Under the pieces are notes generated by a model that was given only the letters and a program-made list of their open reading frames with translations, did no database searches and was not told where the DNA came from. 33,926 bases of DNA from an uncultured Erysipelotrichaceae bacterium. GTDB taxonomy: Bacteria; Bacillota_I; Bacilli_A; Erysipelotrichales; Erysipelotrichaceae. The stretch spans positions 1 to 33,926 of the forward strand of contig CACYXJ010000020.1 in NCBI GenBank assembly GCA_902778375.1, written 5' to 3'. The translations under genes were made by a program, and so were the position numbers. Positions 1 to 7,939 of the stretch are shown piece after piece (within the stretch, counting starts at the first letter, position 1; every line of letters begins with the position of its first letter).

Positions 1-26
1 GCTTGCATACTCAAATTATACCAAGT

Positions 27-60
27 AAAAGCGCCTGTCCTTTATTGGCCAGACGCTTTT
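27..60. terminator. Rho-independent terminator, probably bidirectional
   Basis: Inverted arms AAAAGCG (27-33) and CGCTTTT (54-60), extended by CTG/CAG after one mismatch, are followed on the plus strand by a T-rich run to position 70. The A-rich left flank could also end the leftward MATE gene whose stop is at 127. The rightward gene it would serve lies outside the window. Confidence 0.7.
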
Positions 61-126
61 ATTCTTTTTTGACTGTCACTTATTCGTTACAGCCCCTTTC
101 TTTATGCATAAATGCTGTTCCCATCC

Positions 127-1482
127 TTAGACAACTGCGTTTCTTCCGATGCCGACCTTGCGGTAATAGATATACATCGCGACCATGCAGACCATCCAGC
201 CGGCCGGATAGCCCATGGCGATCGGGATCGGTTTGTTGGCGATGAAGTTCGACATGATGTACAGATAGATCTGCCTGAATACAACAAAGGATGCAATCTG
301 GATGAACATCGGTCCGCGCGAGTTTCCCGATCCGCGCAACGCGCAGGCATGCACGTTGGAAGGACAGGAAAGAACATAGAACGGCGAGATCCAGTGCAGG
401 AACATGGTGCCGGCGGAAATGACTTCCGCCCTGCTGTTGAAGAAACTGACCAGCTGGGGAGCGAAGACCATGACCGGAATCATCGGGATCACAGTGGCGA
501 TGAAAGACATCATGACCGCTATCCTGACACCCTGCATGGCTCTGTCGGTTTTGCCGACACCGACGTTCTGACCGACGAATGTCGTCGTTGCCAGACCGAT
601 CGACTGCATCGGCAGCATCATCAGGGCATCGATCTTCGAATATGCCGTCCAGCCCGACATGATATCGGCGCCGAACTGGTTGATATAGGACTGCACAAAA
701 ATATTCGAGAAGGAAATGATTGCCATCTGCAGGGCGGCGGGAATGCCGACCCGGACGATGCGGGACAGAATATCGCCGTGGAAGCGGACCTCCTTCAGAT
801 TCAGACGCACGCAGGTATCGACATGCATCAGGGTAAACACGGTGAGTATAGCCGATACGGCCTGGGCGATGACAGTTGCCCATGCGACACCTTCGACTCC
901 CATATGGAATACAAGTACAAACACCAGGTCGAGAATGACATTGATCACGGCGGCTGTCGCCAGGAAATAGAACGGCCGGCGCGAGTCACCTGTACCTTGC
1001 AGGATCGAAGCACCGATGTTATAGAACAGAAGACCGGCCACACCGGCAAAATAGATCGACAGATATGTATCCGCCTGCTCATAGACAGCTGCCGGCGTTT
1101 TCATCAGGGAAAGCAGCAGCGGCTTCAGGAACAGACCGGCTACCGTCATGATGACTGCCAGTACCGCTGTCATGATCACGGCGGTATGCACCGTGTCCCT
1201 GACCCTGTCCTCCTTGCCGGCACCGAAGAACTGGGAGATGACTACACCGGCACCGCTGGAAAGACCGAGGAACAGTCCGATCAGCATGTTGATGACCGGT
1301 CCGACCGTGCCGACGGCTGAGAAGGCTTCGTTGGATACATAATTGCCTACCACCCAGGTATCAACCATGTTATAGAACTGCTGAAAGATATTTCCCAGAA
1401 GCAGCGGAATGGCAAATTGAATCAGAAGACGGGGAATGCTTCCCTCCGTCATCGTGACAGGTTTCTTTACTTTCGTACTCAT
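127..1482 (-). CDS. MATE family efflux transporter
   Basis: A 451-residue integral membrane protein of the MATE (multi-antimicrobial extrusion) family, which exports drugs or metabolites by coupling to Na+ or H+. The N-terminal LLIQFAIPLLLGNIFQQFYN and MVDTWVVGNYV stretches match the family start. Hydrophobic segments run throughout in two halves, with the second-half repeat recognisable near GWTAYSKIDALMMLPMQSIG. The length is typical of the family (about 440-460). The start ATG at 1482 is preceded by a strong GGGGAGG ribosome site seven bases upstream. It lies 64 bases downstream of the protease gene on the same strand and may be its operon partner. The substrate cannot be told from sequence. 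It resembles the multidrug (DinF/NorM-like) branch more than the flippase MurJ. Confidence 0.93.
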   Translation of the reverse strand: MSTKVKKPVTMTEGSIPRLLIQFAIPLLLGNIFQQFYNMVDTWVVGNYVSNEAFSAVGTVGPVINMLIGLFLGLSSGAGVVISQFFGAGKEDRVRDTVHTAVIMTAVLAVIMTVAGLFLKPLLLSLMKTPAAVYEQADTYLSIYFAGVAGLLFYNIGASILQGTGDSRRPFYFLATAAVINVILDLVFVLVFHMGVEGVAWATVIAQAVSAILTVFTLMHVDTCVRLNLKEVRFHGDILSRIVRVGIPAALQMAIISFSNIFVQSYINQFGADIMSGWTAYSKIDALMMLPMQSIGLATTTFVGQNVGVGKTDRAMQGVRIAVMMSFIATVIPMIPVMVFAPQLVSFFNSRAEVISAGTMFLHWISPFYVLSCPSNVHACALRGSGNSRGPMFIQIASFVVFRQIYLYIMSNFIANKPIPIAMGYPAGWMVCMVAMYIYYRKVGIGRNAVV

Positions 1483-1546
1483 CGAGAACCTCCCCTTTTC
1501 TTTACTGTACGCCTGTTTGTCATTGGCAACAACACAACCGTGGTAT

Positions 1547-2650
1547 TTATTGTCCTCTGTTCAGGACAATATGGTCTTTCAGGAATTCCGTAATGTCTTC
1601 CAGCGGCACGATCAGGCCGGTCGTATGGTCGCTGCTGTCCATGGCAGCTGCCGTGCCGATCACTTCCCCTCTTGTATTAATGACACACGATCCGCTGACT
1701 CCCTGGTACATCTGCAGCCGTATGACTTTGAAGCTGCCGAAAGACCGGCCGTCATACGTCCCTTCCAGCAGTGTCCGGGAACTGTTCTCCGGCCAGCCGA
1801 TCAGCCGGATCGTTTCTCCGGCAGAAGGTTCGCCGGTTGCCAGTTTCATTGCCCTGGTTGCGGTACCGATCTTCAGCAAGGCCAGATCCTTTTCCGGATC
1901 CCGTGCCACCAGTTCAGCCGGCAGAACCTGCAGATGATATACGACTCTGTACATGGAAGACGGATGATCCACGACATGGGCACAGGTCAGGATATAGCCG
2001 TCATCGCTGACTGCATAGCCGCTGCCGCGGTAGACTTCGTCGCCGAAACTGGAAATCGAATAGACCTGGGCGGCAGAAACGCCATAGGTATCAAGATACA
2101 TATCGCCTGTTTCTTCCACTGCCGGAGCAGTGTTTTCATTTGCCGATGAAACCTGATAGATCCGGTAGGAGAACAGCACCAGCGGCACCGCACACAGCAG
2201 GAACAGCATCAGGTTCAAAAAACGGCGTACCGCTTCCGGTGTCTCCTTCTCAGGCTCTTTGGGCGGATAAAGCACCGTCTTCCATTGTTTCATGCTCAGA
2301 CAGGCGGCATCATATACACCTTTTTCTTCCTTCAGCTGCGGAAAAAGACCGCTGTCGTGAAGTATCAGCAGCGGGATATTCCGGCGCAGACAGAACGAGA
2401 TCAGAGTCGCGCATGCCTCATCCCGCGCAGTATCTTCATTCCCGTACAGCAGAGCCCCGTCGCACAGCAGAAGATCATCTTCATTCCCACCGGCAACCAA
2501 ACGGAATCCGGCTTCGCTGAAGACCTGTTCATACAGGAAAAGATCCTGTGGGTCATTGGCTTTAATGATAAAAAGACTGCCCATGGATTTATTGTAACAG
2601 GATTTGCACGGTTTTATTCCGGCATGCAAAAAGTCCGTTTCCGGACTCAT
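1547..2650 (-). CDS. Membrane-anchored trypsin-like serine protease with unknown N-terminal domain
   Basis: The C-terminal part (about residues 185-360) is a trypsin-like serine protease domain of the HtrA type. The triad is visible as H225 in CAHVVDH, D255 in KDLALLK and S319 in GVSGS. A single transmembrane segment sits at about 144-163, so the protease should lie outside the membrane and residues 1-140 inside. No PDZ domain follows, unlike classical HtrA. The cytosolic part (about 24-125) has alternating hydrophobic strands and helices (LFIIK, LLLCDGALLYG, IPLLILHDS) and looks like a small alpha/beta fold that I do not recognise. The start at 2650 overlaps the pyrophosphatase stop as ATGA but has no clear ribosome site. 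Met23 (at 2584) is an alternative start. Substrate and regulator are unknown. Confidence 0.85.
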   Translation of the reverse strand: MSPETDFLHAGIKPCKSCYNKSMGSLFIIKANDPQDLFLYEQVFSEAGFRLVAGGNEDDLLLCDGALLYGNEDTARDEACATLISFCLRRNIPLLILHDSGLFPQLKEEKGVYDAACLSMKQWKTVLYPPKEPEKETPEAVRRFLNLMLFLLCAVPLVLFSYRIYQVSSANENTAPAVEETGDMYLDTYGVSAAQVYSISSFGDEVYRGSGYAVSDDGYILTCAHVVDHPSSMYRVVYHLQVLPAELVARDPEKDLALLKIGTATRAMKLATGEPSAGETIRLIGWPENSSRTLLEGTYDGRSFGSFKVIRLQMYQGVSGSCVINTRGEVIGTAAAMDSSDHTTGLIVPLEDITEFLKDHIVLNRGQ

Positions 2651-4266
2651 TTGCTGTTTAATGTATCAATAATGACCGGCAGGATCTGTTTCTTGCGGGA
2701 AATAACTCCCGGGGCAAATCCGTTTTCGTCAAGGATGTTTTGGAAGCCTTCCTTCATGACCCATGCTTTCTTGCCGGTATAGATCATATAGGATCCTGTG
2801 CCGGCAGGATCGGTGAAGATGAATGCCAGAAGATCATAATGCTGGGAAATGATCACTTCATTCATATATGCCAGGAAGCTGTCGCGGATCTTGAAGAATT
2901 CCTCTTTGCTTTTGCAGGATGACTGGCCGATGCCAACGCGGGTATTCTCGATACGGAATTCCTTGAAATCATCATAGAGAAGTTCCAGATACGGCTTATT
3001 GAGAATGGAATCGGATGCACCGATCATTTCTTCGTTCAGTTCTTCCGGTGTGATGCCGGCAATACCGCTGAGATATGCGGCAATTTCCCTGTCTTCATCG
3101 GTGGTTGTCGGCGATTTCAGACAGAGGGTGTCATTGACGACGCCACCGAGCAGAAGCCCTGCCATGTCACGGTCAGGTTCAATGCCGTGACTGCGGTACA
3201 TACCGGCGATAATGGTCGCCGTGCTGCCGATGATGCGTTCGGTGATATTGATCGGATTGACGGTTTCGATTCCGCCCATGCGGTGATGGTCGACGATCTC
3301 TGCGACTTCGCCGAACTCGAGATCATTTACCGACTGGCTTTCCTCGTTGTGGTCGACCAGGATGAAGCGTTTCTTCTCATAATTGAACAGATGATAACGG
3401 GAAATGGCGGCTTTGACCCTGCCTTCGTCATCCAGAACCGGGTAGGAACGGAAGCGGCTTTTTGCCAGACGCTTGGATACGTCATCCACCATGTCATTTT
3501 CATTGAAGGACATGACATTTCTCGTCGTGACTTCTTCGATCGTCGGAGCCTGATAGACATACTTGGTACAGTCAAGGACCGAATACGGCGTGCGGATGAT
3601 CGAAACACCTTTTTCCCTGGCCTTTTCCAGCGTTACGTTGTCGATCCAGTCCTCGCCACAGATGATGATCAGGGCAGCGCCGTTATCGATGACGAAGCGC
3701 TGAATATCGGGATTATTTCTCAGAATGACAATGCTGTTGCGGAAACGTTCCGGATTGTCGGATAAAGACGGAACAGCGTGAACCACCCCACTCGGGGAAA
3801 AGCTGCTGCTTTGATTGAACACTCTGGCATTGAGAACTTTGATGATGTTTTCCAGACTTGCGTGTTTCATCAGTTCCACCATCTGCTCTTCACTGGTGAT
3901 CCAGAAACGGGTCAGGTCGGAAACGGAAACGATACCTTCCAGATGCCCTTCTTCGTCCGTCACGAACATGCCGCGGTTCTTCTGGGTAATGACCAGATCC
4001 AGGGCTTCCTTCATGGTCAGATCGGGACGGGCAAGCAGCGGTGTGTCCTTTTCGATTTCCGCCAGGGAACATTTGGCGGTATGGATGATGGCAGGCTGTT
4101 CAAAATGATATTTCTTCAGAAGATACAGGGTTTCCGGATTGGCAGTTCCCTGCGCTCTTGCTTCGGCGTCGATGCCGAGTTTCTGTTTCAGGGCAGCGTA
4201 GGCAATCGCCGACACGATTGCGTCACAGTCCGGATTCTTATGTCCCACGACATAGTAAGGTTTCAT
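2647..4266 (-). CDS. Manganese-dependent inorganic pyrophosphatase with CBS-DRTGG regulatory insert (paralog 1)
   Basis: Family II (DHH) inorganic pyrophosphatase, which hydrolyses pyrophosphate to two phosphates in the cytoplasm. Metal ligands expected for the family are present: H9, D13 and D15 in GHKNPDCD, D305 in LVDHNE, H327/H328 in VDHH and D379 in VVNDT. The DHHA2 half carries GIGQ and the substrate-binding SRKKQ. Between the first ligands and D305 lies an insert of about 230 residues: CBS (about 75-122), DRTGG-like (about 135-230) and CBS (about 245-293). In characterised relatives this insert binds adenine nucleotides and tunes activity. The length of 539 fits CBS-containing enzymes (about 540-550) rather than the plain 310-residue form. 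ATG at 4266 follows GAGAGA. It heads a leftward group with the protease and perhaps the MATE gene. A paralog lies at 17713-19347. Confidence 0.93.
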   Translation of the reverse strand: MKPYYVVGHKNPDCDAIVSAIAYAALKQKLGIDAEARAQGTANPETLYLLKKYHFEQPAIIHTAKCSLAEIEKDTPLLARPDLTMKEALDLVITQKNRGMFVTDEEGHLEGIVSVSDLTRFWITSEEQMVELMKHASLENIIKVLNARVFNQSSSFSPSGVVHAVPSLSDNPERFRNSIVILRNNPDIQRFVIDNGAALIIICGEDWIDNVTLEKAREKGVSIIRTPYSVLDCTKYVYQAPTIEEVTTRNVMSFNENDMVDDVSKRLAKSRFRSYPVLDDEGRVKAAISRYHLFNYEKKRFILVDHNEESQSVNDLEFGEVAEIVDHHRMGGIETVNPINITERIIGSTATIIAGMYRSHGIEPDRDMAGLLLGGVVNDTLCLKSPTTTDEDREIAAYLSGIAGITPEELNEEMIGASDSILNKPYLELLYDDFKEFRIENTRVGIGQSSCKSKEEFFKIRDSFLAYMNEVIISQHYDLLAFIFTDPAGTGSYMIYTGKKAWVMKEGFQNILDENGFAPGVISRKKQILPVIIDTLNSK

Positions 4267-4445
4267 AGCAATCTCTCTTTCAAGGCTGTTTTTCCATCAG
4301 ACCGGTGATCTAACTGCATCATATCATGACTGCCTGCCGGGATACCATGTCCGGAACCATGCAACTTCGGCAATGAACTTATGCATAAAACAGGATATAT
4401 AGCAGCTTACTTATGCGGATTCTGTATAACATTCCGGAAAAAGAA

Positions 4446-4462
4446 AAGACCTTTGCGGTCTT
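4446..4462 (-). terminator. Terminator of the nitroreductase gene
   Basis: Read leftward, AAGACC-GCAAA-GGTCTT forms a short GC stem followed by a long T-rich run (A-rich on the plus strand, 4434-4446). It lies directly after the nitroreductase stop at 4464. Confidence 0.75.
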
Positions 4463-4463
4463 C

Positions 4464-4982
4464 TCAGATGTGGTATACGTAATCAGCCTTATGTTCTTTC
4501 GGGACCGGTTTTTCTCCCTCCGGCCAGCCGAGAATCAGGTTGCCGATACCGGCATAGTCGCCTTCGATTCCGAGTTTCTTCAGGAGATTCTTTCCGTATT
4601 CGGATTCGAATTCCTCTTTCGCCCGGTGGATCCAGCAGCTGCCGACGCCGAGTTCCTCTGCCGCCAGCATCATATTGGCCATTACCAGGGTTCCGTCATA
4701 GATATATGTCGGCACGCTTTTATCAGCCAGGACAACCGCTACCGTCGGAGCCCCGTAGAACGGATCTTTGTCCGAGTTCATAACGGCTGCGTTGATACGG
4801 GATAGTTCGTTGCGCACTTCCGGATCGTCAACAACGAGGATGATCGCTGACTGTCTGTTCATGCCGCTTGCGGCTTTCGTTCCGGCTTCGGTAATTTTGT
4901 CAATGATATCACGCGGAACAGGTTCCGGTTTGTAGCTGCGGGTGCTGCAGCGGGTGCTGATTGTTTTCAGTGTTTCTGCCAT
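4464..4982 (-). CDS. Nitroreductase family protein (FMN-dependent)
   Basis: A 172-residue nitroreductase-fold flavoprotein. The N-terminal STRCSTRSYKPEPVP matches the family FMN-phosphate motif (R-S-x-R/K), followed by the usual AASGMNRQSAIILVV. The region MLAAEELGVGSCWIHRA and the late ILGWPEGEKP are family hallmarks. Members reduce nitroaromatics, quinones or flavins with NAD(P)H, usually as cytoplasmic dimers; the natural substrate is unknown. I place the start at ATG 4982, where AGGAGG stands eight bases upstream. An 11-codon extension to 5015 is open but lacks a ribosome site. It is divergent from the UPF0158-GNAT gene across a 97-bp gap. A second, more diverged family member lies at 19363-19836. 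Confidence 0.92.
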   Translation of the reverse strand: MAETLKTISTRCSTRSYKPEPVPRDIIDKITEAGTKAASGMNRQSAIILVVDDPEVRNELSRINAAVMNSDKDPFYGAPTVAVVLADKSVPTYIYDGTLVMANMMLAAEELGVGSCWIHRAKEEFESEYGKNLLKKLGIEGDYAGIGNLILGWPEGEKPVPKEHKADYVYHI

Positions 4983-5079
4983 ATTAAATGCCTCCTGTAT
5001 TACATTGTATATCAAACGGAATCGTTATCATGACTTATGCACCACTGGAGGATACAATGGAAGCGGAGGATTTTCACCT

Positions 5080-6048
5080 ATGAAAGTTGATCTGCAGGAT
5101 GTGATCGAAGCCATTGAAGAGGCTGATGACGAAACAAGAGCATATTATCTGCCCCGTACCGGACAGATCGTCTATGATGCGGATGAAGAGGATATTGAAG
5201 ACGGAATCGGACTGCCCGACCGCCGTGCCGTTAATGACTATCACAACATGGAGCTGTTCATCGAAACCGTTGATGATGACAAGACTGCCGAATGGCTTGC
5301 CAATGCCATTCACGGCCGCGGTGCCTTCCGGATGTTCAGGGCAACCCTCGAGCGTTTTGGGCTGACTGAAAACTGGTATGACTTTCTGGACAGACAGCAC
5401 CGTATTCTGGCAATCGAATGGTGTGAGGATAACGGAATCGAATATGAAACGTCCTATGGCCAAGTCACTGAGGAAGAGGAAGATGAGGAGGATTATTCCT
5501 ATGGCTTTTCAGAGGACTACAATCTGGACCGCAATGCGGCGAAACAGAAACCTGTCGAAATGCCGAAGCAGGTCAGGATCGCTCCCGTCACCTCCCATAA
5601 CAGTGCCAATATCGTCTATATGTATGCTGACTGCCGCAAGGAACTGGCAGCCCTGAAGAACGTCCGCACCGGACAGGACATCGAACTTGCCCAGCAGGAA
5701 ATCGATGAAGCGCTGGCCGGTCAGGAAATGATCTTTGCGGCCGTCAAGGACGGACGTTATGCCGGTTACATGATTCTGAAGCCGGGAACAGACCTCATCC
5801 TGAAAGACATGTATGTGAGACCTGATTACCGCCGCCGCGGTATCGCAACTGCCATGTTCGTGAAAGCACAGGAAATTGCCGCGGAAGAAGACATGCGGCT
5901 GAGCGTTGTCATGAAGCCGTATATTGAAAAGATGCTGGGGTTTCTGCAGAAACAGGGATGGAACTGTCTTGATGAAGTGCGTCTGGTCAGAAACGACGGC
6001 GGGAATGACAATTCCGTTTCCCTGCTGCACAGCCGGCTGGAATACTAG
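5080..6048 (+). CDS. UPF0158 domain fused to a GNAT acetyltransferase
   Basis: A 322-residue two-part protein. Residues 1-125 match the UPF0158 family: KVDLQDVIEAIE at the start, YYLPRTGQIVY, and FRATLERFGLTENWYDF followed by AIEWCEDNGI. That family has no established function. An acidic linker (EEEEDEED, about 131-138) leads to a GNAT N-acetyltransferase domain (about 165-320). Its acetyl-CoA motif is VRPDYRRRGIATAMF (246-260), so it should acetylate an unknown acceptor. The start ATG at 5080 has AGCGGAGGA about nine bases upstream. The longer open frame back to 4942 runs into the divergent promoter region and is not used. Nine bases separate its stop from the phosphatase gene, so the two are probably co-transcribed. 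Most UPF0158 proteins stand alone, so the fusion is the odd point. Confidence 0.88.
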   Translation: MKVDLQDVIEAIEEADDETRAYYLPRTGQIVYDADEEDIEDGIGLPDRRAVNDYHNMELFIETVDDDKTAEWLANAIHGRGAFRMFRATLERFGLTENWYDFLDRQHRILAIEWCEDNGIEYETSYGQVTEEEEDEEDYSYGFSEDYNLDRNAAKQKPVEMPKQVRIAPVTSHNSANIVYMYADCRKELAALKNVRTGQDIELAQQEIDEALAGQEMIFAAVKDGRYAGYMILKPGTDLILKDMYVRPDYRRRGIATAMFVKAQEIAAEEDMRLSVVMKPYIEKMLGFLQKQGWNCLDEVRLVRNDGGNDNSVSLLHSRLEY

Positions 6049-6057
6049 GAGGACAGA

Positions 6058-6594
6058 ATGGGACATTTCTATTTTATACGCCATGGTGAAACATTCTGGA
6101 ATGTGGAGAACAAGATCTGCGGAACCACCGATATAGGGCTGACGGACAAAGGCTTCGACCAGGCCAGGCAGAGCGCGGAAGCCTTGCTGAAGGAAGGCAT
6201 CACTACCGACATGATCATTTCCTCGCCTCTTGTCAGAGCTGCCGATACCGCCCGCGAAATCTCCCGCCTCTGCAGTATTCCGATGCGGACGGACGAACGT
6301 CTTACCGAGCAGTGTTTCGGCTGCTATGAAGGCACGGCCAGGGACGGGCAGGAATTCCACGAAGCCAAGAAACGCTTCGCCGACCGCTATGAAAACGGTG
6401 AAAGCATGCTGCAGACAGCACACCGTGTATACGGCCTGCTGGATGAAATCACTTCACAGGAAGACACCGTGTATATCCTCGTCGCTCATAACGGCCTGGC
6501 CCGCATCATCCAGTCGTATTTCACTTCCATGACCAACGAAGAGTTCGCCTCATTCGGCATTCCCAACTGCGCGGTGATGCGCTTTGACTATTAA
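6058..6594 (+). CDS. Histidine phosphatase family protein (phosphoglycerate mutase-like)
   Basis: A 178-residue member of the histidine phosphatase superfamily. The catalytic phospho-histidine is H9 in FIRHGET, with R8 before it. R60 in SSPLVRAADTA and H144 in VAHNGLARI complete the phosphate pocket. The short length and lack of the mutase-specific region suggest a broad phosphatase (PhoE/CobC-like), not a glycolytic mutase. The substrate could be a sugar phosphate or nucleotide and cannot be fixed from sequence. A ribosome site AGGAGG overlaps the stop of the UPF0158-GNAT gene. It ends at a hairpin shared with the convergent BMP gene. Confidence 0.93.
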   Translation: MGHFYFIRHGETFWNVENKICGTTDIGLTDKGFDQARQSAEALLKEGITTDMIISSPLVRAADTAREISRLCSIPMRTDERLTEQCFGCYEGTARDGQEFHEAKKRFADRYENGESMLQTAHRVYGLLDEITSQEDTVYILVAHNGLARIIQSYFTSMTNEEFASFGIPNCAVMRFDY

Positions 6595-6609
6595 CAGCAG
6601 ACAAAGAAA

Positions 6610-6637
6610 AAACGGAACTGCAATTGCAGCTCCGTTT
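6610..6637. terminator. Bidirectional terminator between convergent genes
   Basis: AAACGGAACTGCAA pairs with TTGCAGCTCCGTTT with a single A/C mismatch. A-rich sequence lies on the left and TTTCTTTT on the right, so it can end both the phosphatase gene and the BMP lipoprotein gene. Confidence 0.85.
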
Positions 6638-6658
6638 CTTTTGGTTACAGATAACTGA

Positions 6659-7756
6659 TTACCAGCCGACTGTCAGATCGCTTGCACCCTTTTCAACAAC
6701 AGGTGTGCTTTCAACCTTGATTTCGCCGGAGACGATCTTGTCTGTGTAGTCCTTGACTGTCTTCAGAACATCGTCTGTCAGGTTCGGGTTCTCTGCCGGT
6801 AAGCCTACGCCGCCGTCTGCCAGTGTGTAACGTACAACACCGCCCTGGAAGGTGCCTTCAGCAACCTGCTTGCAGGCGTTGTATGTAGCGACGTCAACTC
6901 TCTTCATCATGGATGTCAGAACGGAAGACTGGGAACCGTCGCCGTAAACACCATAGGAATACTGGTCTGTGTCAACACCGATTACCCAGACATCTTCACC
7001 GTTGCCGCGTCTTTCGGAAGCTTCCTTGATGACGCCGTTGCCTGTGGAACCGGCACATGCGAAGATAACTGTTGCTCCGGCATTGTACTGCTTCTGAGCA
7101 AGAGACTGACCTTTTTCAGGACTTGTGAAGTTGTCAGCGTTGTCATAGCTGATGATGCAGTCCGGGCAGACAGCCCATACACCCTGCTGGTAGCCGGCCC
7201 AGAAACGGAACATGGATTCAGATTCCTGACCGATGACCATACCAACATGCTTGGAGCCGTTTTCGATAGCCTTCAGACCGGCAACTACACCGACCAGATA
7301 GGAACCTTCGTGCTCTGCGAAGACAGCCTGCTGCAGGTTTTCACCTTCGAGCCAGTCAACGTCGATGATCAGAATCTTCTGATTCGGATATGCATTGACA
7401 GTTTCCGTGATGGCATCGCCGAACATGAAGCCGGCTGCTGCGATCAGGTCTACGCCCTTGTCAGCGAATGCGGACAGGTTCGGGATGTAGTCTGCTTCGT
7501 TATTGGACTGCAGGAACGAATAGTCAGTGCCTTCCTTCAAGCCGTTTTCATCACCGAATTTCTTGATGCCTTCCCAGGAAGTCTGGTTGAAGGATTTGTC
7601 ATCAATACCGCCGACATCGCTGACGAAACCGATTGTAACTGAGGAGCTCTGAGAATCATCACCGCCACCATTGCCGCCGGCAGCCGGCTGAGAAGAACAG
7701 CCGATCAGCGCAAAAGCCATGAAGGCAGCCAGAGAAGACTTAAGTAACTTATTCAT
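6659..7756 (-). CDS. BMP family ABC transporter substrate-binding lipoprotein
   Basis: A 365-residue lipoprotein of the BMP (PnrA/TmpC/Med) family, extracellular receptors that usually bind nucleosides for ABC importers. The signal peptide MNKLLKSSLAAFMAFALIGC ends in a lipobox with the lipidated Cys at residue 20, then a Ser/Gly/Asp-rich linker. Family features include GFVSDVGGIDDKSFNQTSWEG, AAGFMFGDAI, the GVVAGLKAIENGSKHVGMVIGQ region and VIGVDTDQY. Start ATG 7756 is chosen because GGAGG lies upstream and it begins the signal peptide; a 19-codon extension is open but lacks these. It is monocistronic, with its own promoter and terminator and no ATPase or permease genes beside it. Partners must be encoded elsewhere, or the receptor serves another role. 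Confidence 0.94.
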   Translation of the reverse strand: MNKLLKSSLAAFMAFALIGCSSQPAAGGNGGGDDSQSSSVTIGFVSDVGGIDDKSFNQTSWEGIKKFGDENGLKEGTDYSFLQSNNEADYIPNLSAFADKGVDLIAAAGFMFGDAITETVNAYPNQKILIIDVDWLEGENLQQAVFAEHEGSYLVGVVAGLKAIENGSKHVGMVIGQESESMFRFWAGYQQGVWAVCPDCIISYDNADNFTSPEKGQSLAQKQYNAGATVIFACAGSTGNGVIKEASERRGNGEDVWVIGVDTDQYSYGVYGDGSQSSVLTSMMKRVDVATYNACKQVAEGTFQGGVVRYTLADGGVGLPAENPNLTDDVLKTVKDYTDKIVSGEIKVESTPVVEKGASDLTVGW

Positions 7757-7793
7757 TGTTATTCCTTTTCCTCCTTGCGTTTTCTCTATAAAC

Positions 7794-7822
7794 ATTCTAG
7801 AGTCAAAACCCACTTTTTACAA
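7794..7822 (-). promoter_or_regulatory. Sigma-A-type promoter of the BMP gene
   Basis: Read leftward, TTGTAA (7817-7822) and TAGAAT (7794-7799) are separated by exactly 17 bases, matching 4/6 and 5/6 of the -35 and -10 consensus. Transcription would start about 30 bases before the GGAGG site of the lipoprotein gene. Confidence 0.6.
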
Positions 7823-7879
7823 TGATTTTAGGGTCTGTGTTTTTTTTCACATAAGCATTCCGGTACGTGTGCTGTTACC

Positions 7880-7909
7880 CTGTCATTTCCGTCTGAACAT
7901 TGTTATAAT
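7880..7909 (+). promoter_or_regulatory. Extended -10 promoter of the MBOAT operon
   Basis: A perfect TATAAT (7904-7909) preceded by TGT (TGn extension) has CTGTCA (4/6 of the -35) 18 bases upstream. It lies about 30 bases before the start codon at 7940 and should drive the six-gene rightward operon. Confidence 0.65.
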
Positions 7910-7939
7910 AAACAGCGTATTTTATAAGGACACGTATTA

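Noticed and set aside
112..1320. A 402-codon plus-strand frame opposite the MATE gene
   Set aside because: The sequence is rich in His/Asp/Arg with no hydrophobic core or motif, typical of antisense shadows. The MATE frame is well supported.
6659..7756. A purine riboswitch upstream of the BMP gene
   Set aside because: The leader between the predicted transcription start and the ATG is only about 40 bases, too short for an aptamer, and no conserved core is visible.
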